This document shows, one piece after another, positions 23,173 to 32,238 of a stretch of 64,000 nucleotides of DNA. The position numbers and the translations under genes are program-made. Positions within the stretch are counted from its first letter, which is position 1. Each line of letters starts with the position of its first letter. The notes below the pieces were generated by a model. The model was given only the letters and a program-made list of their open reading frames with translations, made no database searches and was not told the DNA's origin. Origin of the DNA: Chryseobacterium formosense (GTDB lineage: Bacteria; Bacteroidota; Bacteroidia; Flavobacteriales; Weeksellaceae). Where the stretch lies: NCBI RefSeq assembly GCF_900116415.1, contig NZ_FPAP01000001.1:868001-932000 (forward strand), given 5' to 3'.

Positions 23173-24414
23173 TTAATAATCAACTTCCATATCCAATAAT
23201 TTATTCAAACCATACTCATCAAAAAGAATTTTCCCAATTTCGAGTTTAGACCAACCTTCCTTTAATTGATATGTGAATGATAACTTATTATTTTCTAAAA
23301 AAGATTCCAAATGCAACATTAAAATATTTCTATTTGTTATCAAATGATTTTCGATCAGATTTAAATGCGTAGAAAAAATAAACATTGAATTTTTAAATTT
23401 CGAAAAACCATTTACAGTTTTTACAGTAATTTGAGTTGCATCATTAATATTAGTTCCGCTGAAAATTTCATCAAAAACAACGAAACAGTTTTTTGATTTT
23501 AGCTCTAATAAAACATTTTTTACATTCATAATTTCCTGAGCAAAATGACTGTAGCCTTCTTTCAGATTGTCATTTACTGAAAAATACATGAAAATACTAT
23601 CATAAAAAGGGATATCAGAATAATCTGCTGGAACAGCAATTCCCAGATGAGCTAACAAAATAATAATGCTTATCGACTTCATTGCTGTAGATTTCCCCGA
23701 CATATTGGCTCCAGTGAAAACAAGCGTATTTTTATAATCTACCTGTAAAGTATTTTTAACTGCATTTTTTAGATCTAAATGGTAAAAATTCTCAATGTTA
23801 AAAGCATTTTCAGAATTGAATTTAGGAAATACTAAGTTATTAATTTTAATTCCTTTTGCAATACTCGAATACACATCAAACAGGTAGAAAAAACTCCAGA
23901 AAGATTCAAAATTTTTCTTTTTATTTTCATGTGTTATAATCTTCAAAAAGTTTTTCTTTTCCTTGAAATCGAGGTCTTTGTTATATTGTTCATATACTGA
24001 TAATGAATTGATAAAAAGGATCTGTTCTTCAATTTCTATAAAAAATTTCGGACATATTTCCTTCATTTTGAAATTTCTTAAAAGCAATTCAAAATGATAA
24101 AAGAAGTCGATCAACAAAGAAATGTTTGTATTGATTTCTCTGAAATATTCTCTATACTTTAAACTTGAAATCAGATTATATTGATTGATATTGAACTCAT
24201 CCAGAAACTTTTGAATCCCATTAATTTTACTTTCGTTAATTCTGTAATACTCAATAATTTCAAAATTCGCTAAAAATAGCTTTAGTTTTTGTTGCACATA
24301 AAGTGTCTGATTTTTATTGAATGACTTTTGATTAAAAAATGAATTAAGATATCGTTTCGATTTTCTGGTTTGAGTGAAATCAAAATGAGCTGCAATTTCA
24401 GAAACGTTTTCCAT
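23173..24414 (-). CDS. Short MutS-related ATPase (domain V with truncated N-terminus), 413 aa
   Basis: The C-terminal half is a MutS ATPase: Walker A GANMSGKST (235-243), the SHFAQEI block (about 289), Walker B NCFVVFDEIFSGTN (309-322) and the FSTHL switch. The first 190 residues are helical and AT-rich, compatible with a shrunken lever/clamp region. The mismatch-recognition domain is missing. At 413 residues it is shorter than true MutS (about 850) and shorter than most Bacteroidetes MutS-like proteins (about 590). Its high Lys/Asn/Phe/Ile content differs from its neighbours and hints at transfer. A mismatch-repair role is unlikely; function open. Confidence 0.85.
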   Translation of the reverse strand: MENVSEIAAHFDFTQTRKSKRYLNSFFNQKSFNKNQTLYVQQKLKLFLANFEIIEYYRINESKINGIQKFLDEFNINQYNLISSLKYREYFREINTNISLLIDFFYHFELLLRNFKMKEICPKFFIEIEEQILFINSLSVYEQYNKDLDFKEKKNFLKIITHENKKKNFESFWSFFYLFDVYSSIAKGIKINNLVFPKFNSENAFNIENFYHLDLKNAVKNTLQVDYKNTLVFTGANMSGKSTAMKSISIIILLAHLGIAVPADYSDIPFYDSIFMYFSVNDNLKEGYSHFAQEIMNVKNVLLELKSKNCFVVFDEIFSGTNINDATQITVKTVNGFSKFKNSMFIFSTHLNLIENHLITNRNILMLHLESFLENNKLSFTYQLKEGWSKLEIGKILFDEYGLNKLLDMEVDY

Positions 24415-24516
24415 GATTCATTTGTGTTGAAGTTTTCATGAGTAAAACTATTTATTTAATTCTGAATTCTGTTTTAAAAATTTCTTAAAATATTGTAATT
24501 TTTTTTAAAGATTAAT

Positions 24517-25104
24517 TTAAATCTCTGAAAATAATATTTGTTTAAAAGCCTCAGAAGCCAAATGCACCTGAACCGACCAATCATCCGCTGCGTCACTCCC
24601 TGCGTCGTCGGAAATATATTTTAAACACAGAAAAGGAATCTTTTCCTGCATTGCAATTAGGGCTAAAGAATAAGCTTCCATATCAATGACGTTGTATTCT
24701 GTATTGATGTGATTCATCTCAAAACTGTCACCTGTTCCACAAATTCCTTCTTTCAGATGATCCATTTTCAATCCGTTTTCCAAAATAACAGGAATTCCGG
24801 AAAGTGGTGTTTCAAATTTTTTAAAACCTAAACCTCTTACATCCATATCACGCTGGATAAACTGAGTACAGCAGATCACCTCTCCTTTTTGAAAGCCATT
24901 TCCACCTGCCGAACCGAGATTGACGATCAGTTTTGGTTTTTTTTCGTGAATGGCTTTTGTAAGTTCGATGGCAGCATTTACTTTTCCAATTCCTGTAATT
25001 AATTTTCTGGTGTGATCAAAAACTTTTCCGGCCTCATAATCCAAAGCAAAAACAAAAAGTGTTTCTGAAATCGGATAGGTCAATTCTTTATTTAATGTAA
25101 TCAT
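24517..25104 (-). CDS. Nucleosidase of the MTA/SAH or futalosine nucleosidase family, 195 aa
   Basis: Nucleoside phosphorylase (PNP/MTAN) fold: VNLGSAGGNG, the IDMEAYSLA purine/ribose segment with the Met-Glu pair, and KYISDDAGSDAADDW with the catalytic Asp. Shorter than E. coli Pfs (232). It probably hydrolyses methylthioadenosine or S-adenosylhomocysteine. Since menaquinone here uses menB/menA, a futalosine role is less likely. It is followed by the DsbA-like gene 13 bases upstream on the same strand (shared transcript). Confidence 0.82.
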   Translation of the reverse strand: MITLNKELTYPISETLFVFALDYEAGKVFDHTRKLITGIGKVNAAIELTKAIHEKKPKLIVNLGSAGGNGFQKGEVICCTQFIQRDMDVRGLGFKKFETPLSGIPVILENGLKMDHLKEGICGTGDSFEMNHINTEYNVIDMEAYSLALIAMQEKIPFLCLKYISDDAGSDAADDWSVQVHLASEAFKQILFSEI

Positions 25105-25117
25105 GGATTATATTATG

Positions 25118-25816
25118 TTAAATTGAACAACCGTCTGCATCACATGATAGATTATTCTGAGACTGGTCTTTAAAAGGAACAACCGTTTCTTCGTATGTCT
25201 GGGTCAATGCATTTTTGAAAACTTCAGATGGTTGAGCGCCGGAAACTCCGTATTTTCCATTCAGAATAAAAAACGGAACGCCTGTAATTCCCTTATTCCT
25301 TGCTTCTAAAATATCCTGATTAATTTCGTAATCAAATTGATCTGATTCTAAAGAATTTTTTGCTTCATCAGCATCAATTCCTAATGAGACCGCCAAAGAA
25401 ACCAAAGTTTCAACATCGCCGACATTTTTACCATCCAGAAAATGAGCTTTGAATAGCTCCTCTTCCATTTCTGAAGCTTTATGGTGTTTTTTGGCTAAGT
25501 GAAGAAGTTTGTGAGCCGTAAAAGTGTTGGTAATCAAAGCTTTTTCAAAATTAAAATCAATTCCTGAAGCTTTTCCCATCTGTATTACCTGGTTGGTCAT
25601 CTGTTTTGCCTGTTCTTCAGGAAAACCTTTTTTCTCTCTGAAATATTCTGCAGTGGTTTTAGTTTTCGATTGGTCCAAAGTCGGATCAAGCTGAAAGCTC
25701 TTCCACTCTATTTTTACCTCATCTTTAAACGCTAGATTTTCCAAAGCCTGTTCAAAATTCTTTTTTCCTATATAACAGAACGGACACATCACATCCGACC
25801 AGATTTCTATTTTCAT
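25118..25816 (-). CDS. DsbA-family oxidoreductase, FrnE-like, 232 aa
   Basis: Thioredoxin fold with the N-terminal active site DVMCPFCYIG (Cys11, Cys14), the helical insert, and the cis-Pro loop ITGVPFFILNGKYGVSGAQP. No signal peptide, so cytosolic as usual for FrnE/2-hydroxychromene isomerase-like members. A Cys pair at the C-terminus (LSCDADGC) is an extra feature that could cycle electrons. It precedes the nucleosidase gene by 13 bases. Confidence 0.92.
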   Translation of the reverse strand: MKIEIWSDVMCPFCYIGKKNFEQALENLAFKDEVKIEWKSFQLDPTLDQSKTKTTAEYFREKKGFPEEQAKQMTNQVIQMGKASGIDFNFEKALITNTFTAHKLLHLAKKHHKASEMEEELFKAHFLDGKNVGDVETLVSLAVSLGIDADEAKNSLESDQFDYEINQDILEARNKGITGVPFFILNGKYGVSGAQPSEVFKNALTQTYEETVVPFKDQSQNNLSCDADGCSI

Positions 25817-25954
25817 TGAATTTAAAATTTAGGTAAATATAAGTATTCGTTGATGGATAGACCGAAACTGAACAGTTAAAAAATAAATTATATACCATAG
25901 TTTTTTTCCATGAAAGGCCTTTTAAACATAAACAATTAAATTAAATCTTTAATT

Positions 25955-26872
25955 TTAATTAAAAGACTTCCTAAATTCCAAAGGCGAAATATCAGTTTTA
26001 GATTTAAACAATTTGCTGAAAGACTGCGAGTGCTCAAATCCCAGTTCATAAGCAATTTCACTGACGGTAAGCTCGGTAGTCGAAAGTTTTTCTTTGGCTT
26101 TTTCGATCAGTTTCCCGTGAATGTGCTGCTGCGTTGTCTGTCCGGTAAGTGATTTTAGTAAGCTGCTAAGATAATTCGTTGACACATTCAGTTGTTCAGC
26201 GATTGATTGTGCGGTTGGAAGTCCGTTATTAATAATTTTTTCTCCCGTGAAATATTGCTCAAGAAATAATTCAAGCTTATCCAAAATCTGGTGATTGCTT
26301 TTCTTTCTGGTAATAAACTGACGCTGATAAAATCTTTCACAGTAATTCAGAATAACTTCAATCTGAGAAATAATAATATTCTGGGTAAACTGATCGATTC
26401 CGGATTGATATTCTTTTTCAATTCCTTTGAAAAGTCCGATTAAGGTTTCTTCTTCCTTTTCAGAAAGAAATAAAGCTTCGTTCACGTCGTAACCGAAAAA
26501 TTCATACTGATGAATGGTTTTTGCCAAAGGTGTATTCCAGATAAAATCTGGGTGAAATGCGAGAAGATATCCGGAAGGTTTCTTATCATATTTCTCAATA
26601 ATCATTTTTACGAGCTGTCTTGGTGCAATAAAGCAAAGCAAACCACCATCGAAATCGTACTGACTTTGACCGTAGTGAAGTTTCCCCTGCAAATCTCTTT
26701 TGAAGCCGATAAAATACAAATCCTGAATCCAGCTGATTTCCGATTCTTCAATCTGATATTCTACCTGACTGTAATCAACAAGACTAATAAGCGGATGTTG
26801 CGGTTGTGGCAATCCTGAAATTTTGTGAAGTTCAGAAACCGTATCAATGCTGTATAATTTTCTGTTTGCCAT
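25955..26872 (-). CDS. AraC-family transcriptional regulator
   Basis: The C-terminal two-helix-turn-helix domain is clear (SIAEQLNVSTNYLSSLLKS, then VSEIAYELGFEHSQSFSKLFK), and the N-terminal 190 residues form a sensing domain. I place the start at the ATG at 26872; a TTG six codons upstream lies inside the terminator hairpin of the adjacent gene. The neighbouring short-chain dehydrogenase on the same strand is the usual partner of this AraC type in Bacteroidetes and is its likely target. Confidence 0.9.
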   Translation of the reverse strand: MANRKLYSIDTVSELHKISGLPQPQHPLISLVDYSQVEYQIEESEISWIQDLYFIGFKRDLQGKLHYGQSQYDFDGGLLCFIAPRQLVKMIIEKYDKKPSGYLLAFHPDFIWNTPLAKTIHQYEFFGYDVNEALFLSEKEEETLIGLFKGIEKEYQSGIDQFTQNIIISQIEVILNYCERFYQRQFITRKKSNHQILDKLELFLEQYFTGEKIINNGLPTAQSIAEQLNVSTNYLSSLLKSLTGQTTQQHIHGKLIEKAKEKLSTTELTVSEIAYELGFEHSQSFSKLFKSKTDISPLEFRKSFN

Positions 26873-26883
26873 AATTTTAAAAT

Positions 26884-26910
26884 AAGGCAACAGTTTCTTG
26901 CTGTTGCCTT
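26884..26910 (-). terminator. Terminator hairpin after the short-chain dehydrogenase
   Basis: Arms AAGGCAACA (26884-26892) and TGTTGCCTT (26902-26910), 9 bases each, lie just past the stop codon at 26918 and are followed on the minus strand by a T-rich tract. It decides the start of the AraC gene. Confidence 0.75.
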
Positions 26911-26917
26911 TACAAAG

Positions 26918-27757
26918 TTAATAATCTGTAGATGTACTCAAAGTTTTAAAATCAGAAATTTCAGTCTGAAGAGCACTTAGTTTATTGTTTGCCATCTGAA
27001 ATGCATCCGAACCTAAAACCAAATGAACCGGCGGATTTTCCATCGCCGCCAACTCGATCATCGCTTTTGCAGCTTTTTCAGGATCTCCCGGCTGATTTCC
27101 GTTGATCTCTTTTTCGTGCGCAGCCTGAACATCTCTTGCTGTTTTGTAAGCATCGATCTCATTTTCAGGAGTTCGGAGAGAGCCGCCTGTTAAGAAATCT
27201 GTTCTGAAATATCCCGGATAAATTACTGTTGCGTTGATGCCGAATTCTTTTGCTTCAACAGCTAAAGATTCTGTAAATCCAACGACGGCAAATTTGGTGG
27301 CACAATAAATTCCCCATCCCGGGAAATCACCTGAAAGACCGCCAATCGAAGCAATGTTAATGATATGCCCACTTTTTTGTTCTCTCAAATAAGGCATTGC
27401 TTTTCTGATGACGTTCAACGAACCGAAAACATTGGTATCAAAGTTTTTACGGCTTTCTTCATCCGTTAATTCTTCCAAAGTCCCTAATTGTCCGTAACCA
27501 GCGTTGTTGACAATGATGTCGATCTTCCCAAAATGATCTGCTGTTTTTTTAATTGATTCTGCTACACTTGCTTCGTTGATCAAATCCATCTCTAAAGGAA
27601 GAAATGATGCATTTTCAGAACCTACCGCAGATTTCAATTCTGACAGGTTTCTGGAAGTTGCGGCTACAGAATATCCTTCATTCAATAATCTTTTTACTAA
27701 GGTTAAACCTAAACCTTTTGATGCTCCGGTTACAAACCATACTTTTTGTGTGTCCAT
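26918..27757 (-). CDS. Short-chain dehydrogenase/reductase, 279 aa
   Basis: Classical SDR Rossmann enzyme: TGASKGLG (10-17) for NAD(P), NNAG (84-87), catalytic Ser near SIGG (137), and YCATK with Tyr151 and Lys155. TSRN after beta-2 favours NADP. The length and C-terminal EKAAKAMIELAAMENPPVHLVLGSDA are typical of the oxidoreductases next to AraC regulators. The substrate is unknown. Confidence 0.93.
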   Translation of the reverse strand: MDTQKVWFVTGASKGLGLTLVKRLLNEGYSVAATSRNLSELKSAVGSENASFLPLEMDLINEASVAESIKKTADHFGKIDIIVNNAGYGQLGTLEELTDEESRKNFDTNVFGSLNVIRKAMPYLREQKSGHIINIASIGGLSGDFPGWGIYCATKFAVVGFTESLAVEAKEFGINATVIYPGYFRTDFLTGGSLRTPENEIDAYKTARDVQAAHEKEINGNQPGDPEKAAKAMIELAAMENPPVHLVLGSDAFQMANNKLSALQTEISDFKTLSTSTDY

Positions 27758-27898
27758 TTTTTAAATATTTTAATTGATTAATTTTTACAGTACAAAGTTG
27801 GGAAATCGTGAAAAGAACAATGTGCCCAAATCAAAGATTGTTGTAGCCAAAACTAAGGTGTATAATTATTAATTTTCAAATACTTGTGATAAATTCTT

Positions 27899-27906
27899 TA
27901 TTTTTG
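27899..27906 (+). promoter_or_regulatory. Promoter -7 element (TATTTTTG)
   Basis: An exact match to the Bacteroidetes TAnnTTTG element, 16 bases before the start codon of the M23 peptidase gene. A -33 TTTG at the usual spacing is not clear. Confidence 0.45.
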
Positions 27907-27922
27907 ATATAAATACAGGCAA

Positions 27923-28762
27923 ATGAAGTTTAGTAAAGTTCTGTTTATTTTTATAAGCATATTTTTTTCTTTCACCAAGGCGCAGGAATTACCTAAAGAA
28001 AAATATTACCAATTTTCTTATTATCATGATTTTAAATACAATAATGATAGCATTACGCTAACTGTTCGAAATCCTTTGTTTGCTCCGCTTAGAGTAAATA
28101 TTTTTTCTGATTATTTAAAAGATGAAAATATTATTAATGATACGATAAGAGTAACGATAAACGAAAATTCAGAAGGAAAATTTAGATTACCGGCAAAAAA
28201 GCTTGATGGTGGTAAATTTAATTTCAGCTTCATCTCCGCCTTTGGAGATGACAAGAAAATTATAAAACAGAATGAGCTTGCACTACCCTTTCCTAAAGGT
28301 AAAATGTATAGAATTATGCAATCTGACAACGGAGGTTTTAGTCATGACAGCGATTACAGCAGATACGCCATAGATTTCGACATGAAAATTGGCGACACGG
28401 TTACAAGTGCAGATGATGGTTTTGTGGTAGGTGTTATAAAAGATTACAAATATGGTAAAGAAGATAAGCAATGGACGCCTTATGCGAATTATATTACCCT
28501 TTATCACCCTCATAGTGGATTGTTTACGCAATACGTTCATTTAAAAAAAGACGGAAGCTTAGTAAAAGTTGGTGATTCAGTGAAAAGAAATCAGCCAATA
28601 GGTCTTAGTGGAGCAACTGGTTTTGTTTCGGGTGAGCATCTGCATTTCAATGTATTGATTCCGGAGAAAGATAAAACGTTGAAGTCTGTACCTTTTACTT
28701 TTGAGAATAATATTTCTTCATTGAGTTTGAAAAAGAACATGCAGATTAAAAATCCGAAATGA
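27923..28762 (+). CDS. Exported M23-family metallopeptidase (LytM-like), 279 aa
   Basis: The signal peptide (ending FTKA) is followed by a beta-rich N-terminal region (about 25-125) and an M23 domain: zinc ligands His in GFSHDSD and Asp in RYAIDFD, TSADDGFVVGV, then HSGLFTQYVHLKKDGS and GEHLHFNVL with the HxH motif. These enzymes cut peptidoglycan stem or bridge peptides in the periplasm. No EnvC-type coiled coil, so it is a stand-alone hydrolase. Catalytic residues look intact. Confidence 0.9.
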   Translation: MKFSKVLFIFISIFFSFTKAQELPKEKYYQFSYYHDFKYNNDSITLTVRNPLFAPLRVNIFSDYLKDENIINDTIRVTINENSEGKFRLPAKKLDGGKFNFSFISAFGDDKKIIKQNELALPFPKGKMYRIMQSDNGGFSHDSDYSRYAIDFDMKIGDTVTSADDGFVVGVIKDYKYGKEDKQWTPYANYITLYHPHSGLFTQYVHLKKDGSLVKVGDSVKRNQPIGLSGATGFVSGEHLHFNVLIPEKDKTLKSVPFTFENNISSLSLKKNMQIKNPK

Positions 28763-28881
28763 GACTGGAAGGTTTTGATATAGATTTTTAGTTAAAAAAT
28801 TCTTAGAATTCTTAAATAAATAATAAATTTCACACAGTATAGAGATTTATCTGTATTTTCGTCTCATTAAAATTCGAATAT

Positions 28882-29232
28882 ATGAAAAGATTCTTTACAA
28901 TCTCAGGGGTTTTTATGCTTTTGCTGGTTTCTCAAACCACCTTTGCTCAGGAAAAAAGGGTAATGAAATCATTTACATTTAAATCTGATAAATCGAAAAA
29001 AAATTCAGAGGACAAAACCACAATTTACGAAGGAAACGTGATGATGAAAAATGATAATATTTCTTTTGAGAATGCAGAAAAGGTAATTTACAATGCAGAG
29101 TACGGAACCTACACCATTTACAGCCCTAAAAACTTTAAGATTATTGCTGCAAAATCCGTTCATAAAACAGGTAAAAAAGAAGATTCTCATGTGATTATTT
29201 ATAATATGAGAGAAGAAAGTGTTACATTCTAA
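28882..29232 (+). CDS. Small exported protein, 116 aa, LptA/OstA-like strands
   Basis: Signal peptide of about 22 residues (ending TTFA). The mature part includes TTIYEGNVMMKNDNISFENAEKVIYN, reminiscent of the beta-jellyroll repeat in LptA/OstA-like proteins, but only one to two repeats are present. It lies 13 bases before the GLPGLI gene, so they likely share a transcript. The fold call is tentative. Confidence 0.6.
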   Translation: MKRFFTISGVFMLLLVSQTTFAQEKRVMKSFTFKSDKSKKNSEDKTTIYEGNVMMKNDNISFENAEKVIYNAEYGTYTIYSPKNFKIIAAKSVHKTGKKEDSHVIIYNMREESVTF

Positions 29233-29245
29233 GATAAGCAATCAT

Positions 29246-30100
29246 ATGAAAATTAAATTTTGTTTTCTGTTACTCTTAATGGCAGGTTTAAGTTTTGCAC
29301 AATCAAAGCAGTTTATTTATGAGTACAGATTTAAAATGGATTCTCTGAACAGAGATCAATCTGAAACTGAAAATATGGTTCTGCTTACTTCTCCCAAAGG
29401 CTCAATATTTTACAGTCAGGTGGGATATGTGCATGATTCTGTGATGACTGCAACAATTAAAAATGCTAAAGTGACACAGAATAATCATTTTGATTTTACA
29501 GATCTTAAGCAGCCCAAAATAAGCTTTGAAGTCACAAAATCATATCCTGATTATAAAATAATGCTGAAAAGAAGTATTGGCTCTACAAGGCTTGGCATTG
29601 CCAATGATAAAAAAATAGAGTGGAAAATTTCTAATGAAAAAAGCCAAGTTTTGGGCTATGATGTTCAGAAAGCAACAGCAAAATGGAGAGGAAGAAATTG
29701 GGTAGCCTGGTTTGCTCCGGAAATTCCTTTGCAGGATGGACCTTATGAGTTTTCCGGCCTTCCCGGTCTTATCGTGAAAATAGAGGACTCTAAAGGTGAT
29801 CATTCATTCAACCTTGTTGCGACAAAGAATATTACAGCAACAGAAGAATATTCAAGCATGAAACCGCGCGAAATCCCTGTATCTGAAGATAAATTCAGAA
29901 AGCTTTGGAAGGAATATAAGGAAGATCCCGTGAAAGATATGAGGCAAATGAACATTTCAGCAAGTGGTGCTAAAGTGGTTGCGTTCTCTTTCGGAGGAAA
30001 AAGCTATACCCCGGAGGAAATGATGAAAGAAACAGAGAAAAGTCGTAAGGAAGAGCTTAAAAAGATAAACAATTTCTTAGAACTAGATTTATACCGATAA
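29246..30100 (+). CDS. GLPGLI family exported protein, 284 aa
   Basis: The defining motif is present as YEFSGLPGLIVKIED (around residue 174), with the family's preceding WRGRNWVAWFAPEIPLQDGP. The signal peptide ends GLSFA. I start at the ATG at 29246 (MKIKFCF); an upstream in-frame ATG would overlap the preceding gene and break the leader. The family is restricted to Bacteroidetes and has no defined function; many are predicted as periplasmic or outer membrane. It forms an operon with the 116-residue protein. Confidence 0.92.
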   Translation: MKIKFCFLLLLMAGLSFAQSKQFIYEYRFKMDSLNRDQSETENMVLLTSPKGSIFYSQVGYVHDSVMTATIKNAKVTQNNHFDFTDLKQPKISFEVTKSYPDYKIMLKRSIGSTRLGIANDKKIEWKISNEKSQVLGYDVQKATAKWRGRNWVAWFAPEIPLQDGPYEFSGLPGLIVKIEDSKGDHSFNLVATKNITATEEYSSMKPREIPVSEDKFRKLWKEYKEDPVKDMRQMNISASGAKVVAFSFGGKSYTPEEMMKETEKSRKEELKKINNFLELDLYR

Positions 30101-30128
30101 AACACGCATTAAATATTATTTCAAATCA

Positions 30129-30163
30129 GACACGGGTAATTATGTCCGTGTTTTTCTTTTTTT
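30129..30163 (+). terminator. Rho-independent terminator after the GLPGLI gene
   Basis: Stem ACACGG (30130-30135) / CCGTGT (30146-30151) with a long T tract after it. Confidence 0.75.
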
Positions 30164-30261
30164 ATAAATTGATTTAAAATTAATATCCAAAAACTTGTAT
30201 TTGGTGTAAAAATAGATAGGTTATAAACAACACTCATATCAAATCTATAAAATAACACCAT

Positions 30262-31275
30262 ATGAAATCACAAAACAGTTTAGAAAAAAGAAGCCTTCGC
30301 GGTAAAACTGTCGTTGTCACAGGCGGAAGCAGCGGAGTCGGAAGAGCTGCTGTAGAAGCTTTTGCATTTGAAGGCTGCAATATTGTTATCGCAGCGAGAG
30401 GTCAGGAAGCTTTGGATGAAACTTTAGAAATATGTAAGGAATTAGGTGTGAATGCCATTGCAGTTCCTACCGATGTTTCAAAAGCTGAAGAAGTAGATCA
30501 TCTTGTAAAAGCTGCTGTAAAAGAATTCGGAAGAATAGATATCTGGGTAAATAATGCAGGAGTCATGGCAAGCGGAAAGTTTGAAGAAATTCCGATGGAA
30601 GTTCACGAGCAGGTGATCAAAACCAATCTTTTCGGGTATATGCACGGAGCATATTCGGTTTTACCGCTTTTTAAAGAGCAAAACGAGGGTATTTTAATCA
30701 ATAATGTTTCCATTGGTGGTTTTATGCCTGCTCCGTACAGTGCAGTCTACTCTTCTACCAAATTCGGAATCCGTGGGATGATGGAATGTCTTCATGGAGA
30801 AATTTCAGATTATCCGGATATTCACATTGCCAATTTATATCCGCAGATTCAGAGATCAACGGGAAATTCGCATTCTGCAAAGTTTTCAGGTTTGGATTTT
30901 AAAATTCCGCCATTTGCATCGGATCCGAGAGATACAGCTGATAAAATTGTACAGTTGGCAAAAGAGCCGCAGAAAGATCTTTTCCCCGATGTACGATCCA
31001 GAGTTTTGGTCAATCTTTACGAAATGTTTCCGAAAATTATCATCAATACCGCTTCAGCAGGAATGCGTGTGATGATGAAATTAAAAAATGGCGAACCAAC
31101 TTCAGGAAATGTTCTTGAACCGTCTTCAGAACCGCACAAAATTTATGGTGATACTATTCTCCCTGTTCCCGGAAAGAAAACCAAAATTGCTTTGGTTGCA
31201 GGACTTGGATTAGGCTTAGCTTTTATGCTGCTGAAATCGAAGAGTTCTCAAAAAGAAATTTATCTTGATGATTAA
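30262..31275 (+). CDS. Short-chain dehydrogenase/reductase with C-terminal membrane helix, 337 aa
   Basis: SDR core: TGGSSGVGRAA (20-30), NNAG (97-100), Ser150 and YSSTK with Tyr163 and Lys167. The C-terminus extends beyond a normal SDR (about 250) with NIYEMFPKII-like helices and a final hydrophobic segment (IALVAGLGLGLAFMLL), suggesting a tail anchored in the inner membrane. The gene is monocistronic and ends at a bidirectional terminator. Substrate unknown. Confidence 0.9.
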   Translation: MKSQNSLEKRSLRGKTVVVTGGSSGVGRAAVEAFAFEGCNIVIAARGQEALDETLEICKELGVNAIAVPTDVSKAEEVDHLVKAAVKEFGRIDIWVNNAGVMASGKFEEIPMEVHEQVIKTNLFGYMHGAYSVLPLFKEQNEGILINNVSIGGFMPAPYSAVYSSTKFGIRGMMECLHGEISDYPDIHIANLYPQIQRSTGNSHSAKFSGLDFKIPPFASDPRDTADKIVQLAKEPQKDLFPDVRSRVLVNLYEMFPKIIINTASAGMRVMMKLKNGEPTSGNVLEPSSEPHKIYGDTILPVPGKKTKIALVAGLGLGLAFMLLKSKSSQKEIYLDD

Positions 31276-31286
31276 TGTTATCAAAT

Positions 31287-31322
31287 AAAAAACGAGAAAT
31301 CAATAATGGTTTCTCGTTTTTT
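31287..31322. terminator. Bidirectional terminator
   Basis: Arms AAAAAACGAGAAA (31287-31299) / TTTCTCGTTTTTT (31310-31322) between convergent genes (SDR and LRR). Confidence 0.88.
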
Positions 31323-31323
31323 A

Positions 31324-32232
31324 TTATTTACAGGTACTGAGATTAATATTTTCTTTATTGTTTCTGGTGATTATTTCTTTATCAAAATCATTATAACAAA
31401 AAGTATTGATGTATCTGTTGCCTTCGATTCTTAAATTGGTCAAAGGTTTTCCGTTGGTTTTGATGTTAAGATATTTAATTCTGTTGTAAGCGCAGTCTAC
31501 ATCGGTAAGCTGTTTAAAATTTTCAAAATTGAGCTGCGACAATTCGTTATAGGAACATTGTATCTTTTCAAGCTCTTTCAGATTGCTGAGATCAAGATTT
31601 CTGAGAAGATTATTTTCGCAGCGTAAAAATTTTAGATTCTTGAGATGATTGATCGAAAGTTCGGTAAGTCCATTGCTTTCACAGATAAGATCGGTAAGTG
31701 AACTCAGTTGTGACAAATCCAGCGTTTTCAGATCATTGGTTCCGCAATGAAGCTTTTTCAACTTAGGGAGACCCGAAAGTTCTAGTTTGGTAAGACCCGA
31801 CCACATACAGTCAATCGTTTCAAGTTTCGGAAGGTTTTTAAATGAAAGCTGACCTAATGATTTGTTGAACGAACAATCGATATACTCAAGTTTTTTCAGG
31901 TTCTCTACTCCATTCAGGTCTTTTAGTGTTTCTGCTTTTATTAAAAGTATTTTCAGATTTTTAAAAATATCAATTCCTTTAAGCGTTAAAACAGATGTTT
32001 TTTCGATATTAAGCTGCGCAACCTTTTCTGCTTCATAAGCCGAAATAATTCCGTCTTTATTGGCATCTAACTTTATAGATTGATACGTGGAATCTACAGC
32101 AATGCTGTTGTTTTCATTGGCTGAAAGAAGATATTTTACCAAATTCTGGTCTACGATGGCATTCTTTTTTTGCGTTTGTGCATTCACATGAATACCGATA
32201 AAAATGAAAAGTACAATATGTAAATATTTCAT
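31324..32232 (-). CDS. Exported leucine-rich repeat protein, 302 aa
   Basis: Signal peptide of 18 residues (ending VNA). An EF-hand/dockerin-like loop KLDANKDGIISAYEAE (Asp56, Asn58, Asp60) is followed by about eight LRR units of internalin/BspA type with the frame LxxLxxLxCxxN (for example LSSLTDLICESNGLTEL). A C-terminal Cys pair could cap the solenoid. Probably a periplasmic or surface ligand-binding protein. It lies 6 bases downstream of the next minus-strand gene (32239), so the two form an operon. Confidence 0.82.
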   Translation of the reverse strand: MKYLHIVLFIFIGIHVNAQTQKKNAIVDQNLVKYLLSANENNSIAVDSTYQSIKLDANKDGIISAYEAEKVAQLNIEKTSVLTLKGIDIFKNLKILLIKAETLKDLNGVENLKKLEYIDCSFNKSLGQLSFKNLPKLETIDCMWSGLTKLELSGLPKLKKLHCGTNDLKTLDLSQLSSLTDLICESNGLTELSINHLKNLKFLRCENNLLRNLDLSNLKELEKIQCSYNELSQLNFENFKQLTDVDCAYNRIKYLNIKTNGKPLTNLRIEGNRYINTFCYNDFDKEIITRNNKENINLSTCK

Positions 32233-32238
32233 GGTTTT

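Noticed and set aside
23173..24414. True mismatch-repair MutS
   Set aside because: The mismatch-recognition and connector domains are missing and the length is less than half of MutS.
24517..25104. Futalosine hydrolase of the alternative menaquinone route
   Set aside because: The window carries menB and menA of the classical route, so an MTA/SAH-type nucleosidase is more likely.
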